Shown: piece after piece, positions 6,364 through 6,723 of the stretch | How positions within the stretch are numbered: position 1 is the first letter of the stretch | Layout: each line of letters starts with the position of its first letter | Source: Candidatus Woykebacteria bacterium RBG_16_39_9b | GTDB lineage: Bacteria; Patescibacteriota; Microgenomatia; Woykebacterales; RBG-16-39-9b | Assembly: GCA_001816695.1 (NCBI GenBank) | Contig: MHCR01000003.1 | Span: forward strand, 2,872 to 9,594 | DNA length: 6,723 nucleotides | Direction: 5' to 3' | Notes under the pieces: model-generated | Database searches by the model: none | Told to the model about the DNA's origin: nothing | The model's input: only the letters and a program-made list of their open reading frames with translations | Translations under genes and position numbers: made by a program

Positions 6364-6723
6364 ATGAAAATAAGATCAATCGTTGTAACCCCTTACCACA
6401 TCTTTAGGCGTTTATTGGCAAAATTTTGGCTTTTGGTTCATTTAGATGTTGAGGTTATCGGTGTAACTGGGAGTTACGGAAAAACCAATACTAGCGCTGC
6501 TATTACATCAGTTTTGTCAGAGAAATTTAAAACTCTTCAAACAGATTTGAATTTGGATACAAATTTCAATATACCAATAACAATTTTGCACTTAGGAAAT
6601 CACGAAAAGCTAGTATTGGAATACGGGATAGATCATGTTGGTGAGATGGATAAACACCTTTCCTTAGCCAAACCAAAAATTGCGGTTATAACCGGTATCA
6701 GCCCTGTACATGCCGATGATGAA
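6364..6723 (+). CDS. murF: UDP-MurNAc-tripeptide--D-Ala-D-Ala ligase MurF, 3'-truncated by the window edge, lacking the usual N-terminal domain
   Basis: MurF attaches D-Ala-D-Ala to the UDP-MurNAc-tripeptide. The first 120 residues are visible; the frame is open to the window end. The Mur-ligase P-loop VIGVTGSYGKTNTSAA (31-46; GSYGKT at 6469-6486) is followed by LQTDLNLDTNFNIPITIL (the MurF-like glycine-free counterpart of TxGNxNNxxGxPLxLL). LVLEYGIDHVGEMD and LAKPKIAVITGISPVHAD then follow, matching the MurF Glu-x-Gly...Gly-Glu-Met and Val-Ile-Thr...His segments. The P-loop begins at residue 36 rather than around 110, so the N-terminal UDP-substrate domain is absent. It is replaced by a short hydrophobic-basic stretch (YHIFRRLLAKFWLLVHL, 11-27). 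An in-frame TAA at 6355-6357 rules out a longer start. Position directly after alr and ddl supports MurF over MurD, MurE or MurT. There is no Shine-Dalgarno sequence; coupling to ddl is likely. Confidence 0.88.
   Translation, partial: MKIRSIVVTPYHIFRRLLAKFWLLVHLDVEVIGVTGSYGKTNTSAAITSVLSEKFKTLQTDLNLDTNFNIPITILHLGNHEKLVLEYGIDHVGEMDKHLSLAKPKIAVITGISPVHADDE

Noticed and set aside
6360..6366. UGA read as an amino acid, fusing ddl to murF
   Set aside because: The TGA at 6360-6362 is in a different frame from murF, ddl ends where the family ends, and no in-frame TGA interrupts any gene here.

Overview
The window holds a compact peptidoglycan-precursor gene cluster, with every gene on the + strand: the 3' part of murC, complete murB, a small single-pass membrane protein of unknown role, complete murA, alr and ddl, and the 5' part of murF. 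Base composition is AT-rich, spacing is very tight, and TGA is a true stop codon (murC and ddl end on it). No rRNA, tRNA, CRISPR array, transposase or phage gene is visible. The small size, streamlined Mur proteins, Asp-type MurA, MurF without its usual N-terminal domain and a one-TM protein with a Ser/Pro linker together suggest a Candidate Phyla Radiation (Patescibacteria) genome, perhaps Microgenomates-like. That assignment is inference at moderate confidence. Use of TGA as stop argues against the lineages that recode UGA as Gly (Gracilibacteria, Absconditabacteria).

Layout: murC (1-1108, 5' end outside the window) overlaps murB (1105-2007) by four bases. A 107-bp gap (2008-2114) carries a perfect hairpin, repeated TTGACA-type motifs and a near-consensus sigma70-type promoter whose predicted start falls on the ATG of the 215-residue membrane protein (2115-2762). 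A 145-bp gap (2763-2907) carries a second group of palindromes and another promoter-like pair, again ending about 7 bases before an ATG, that of murA (2908-4221). murA, alr, ddl and murF then follow with gaps or overlaps of +10, -8 and +1 bases, so they look like one transcription unit.

Together, MurA and MurB convert UDP-GlcNAc to UDP-MurNAc and MurC adds L-Ala. Alr makes D-Ala, Ddl joins two D-Ala, and MurF attaches the dipeptide to the stem peptide. The D-Ala branch (alr, ddl, murF) is encoded in pathway order. murD, murE, mraY and murG are not in the window.

I found no clearly new biological system. The points most worth a second look are the Cys115-to-Asp MurA (predicted fosfomycin insensitivity), MurF lacking its N-terminal domain, two apparently leaderless promoters with no Shine-Dalgarno sequence at any visible start, and related palindromes flanking an unexplained membrane-protein gene inserted in the cluster.
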